A stretch of 5,471 nucleotides of DNA from an uncultured bacterium (GTDB lineage: Bacteria; Cyanobacteriota; Vampirovibrionia; Gastranaerophilales; Gastranaerophilaceae). This document shows positions 5,427 to 5,471 of the stretch, in pieces. Location: positions 1 to 5,471 of the forward strand of contig CAMHDG010000123.1 of assembly GCA_946183815.1 (NCBI GenBank), written 5' to 3'. Position numbers and translations under genes: made by a program. The notes under the pieces are model-generated. The model did not search any database and was not told the DNA's origin. It saw nothing but the letters and a program-made list of their open reading frames with translations. Every line of letters starts with the position of its first letter. Position 1 is the stretch's first letter.

Positions 5427-5471
5427 TAAATTTCTAAAAACTGTCTTTACACATACCTATATTTTATATAA

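Overview
The window is AT-rich DNA with short intergenic gaps and strong Rho-independent terminators. It carries five protein genes and no recognisable RNA gene, insertion sequence or CRISPR array. Three traits together suggest an uncultured gut-type member of the Gastranaerophilales (Melainabacteria/Vampirovibrionia, non-photosynthetic relatives of Cyanobacteria): a large Asp/Asn-rich RTX-like protein, a small membrane protein with an N-terminal S-F-T-G-K-K motif, and a secreted SH3-plus-Amidase_3 protein. This assignment is inferred from style and gene types, not from a marker gene.

Layout. (1) From the left edge to 2642 (+) lies the 3' part of a large RTX-type, probably calcium-binding and secreted protein. 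Its reading frame is open to the window edge, so the true start lies outside. Inside it, an INGT-plus-three-nonapeptide block occurs twice with identical spacing. A C-terminal-type module also occurs twice, once internally and once at the real C-terminus. A strong terminator follows at 2663-2695. (2) At 2801-3175 (+) is a 124-residue small membrane protein with a PGMGQ...NGQ...DAYRNA signature, standing alone between two terminators. (3) At 3289-3720 and 3733-5112 (+) is a two-gene operon: a small secreted protein of unknown function, then a secreted N-acetylmuramoyl-L-alanine amidase with an Ig-like region, an SH3b domain, an AMIN-like region and a complete Amidase_3 catalytic domain. (4) At 5166-5414 (-) is a convergent 82-residue winged-helix protein of the DUF2582 type, started by TTG behind a perfect AAGGAG. 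A long hairpin at 5112-5147 separates the convergent genes and can serve both.

The common theme is the cell envelope: a surface or secreted repeat protein, a small membrane protein, and a peptidoglycan-cleaving enzyme with a co-transcribed exported partner. Nothing in the sequence shows that these units form one pathway. I see no defence system, mobile element or clearly new multi-gene system. The most notable features are the internal modular duplication of the RTX protein and the uncharacterised secreted partner of the amidase.
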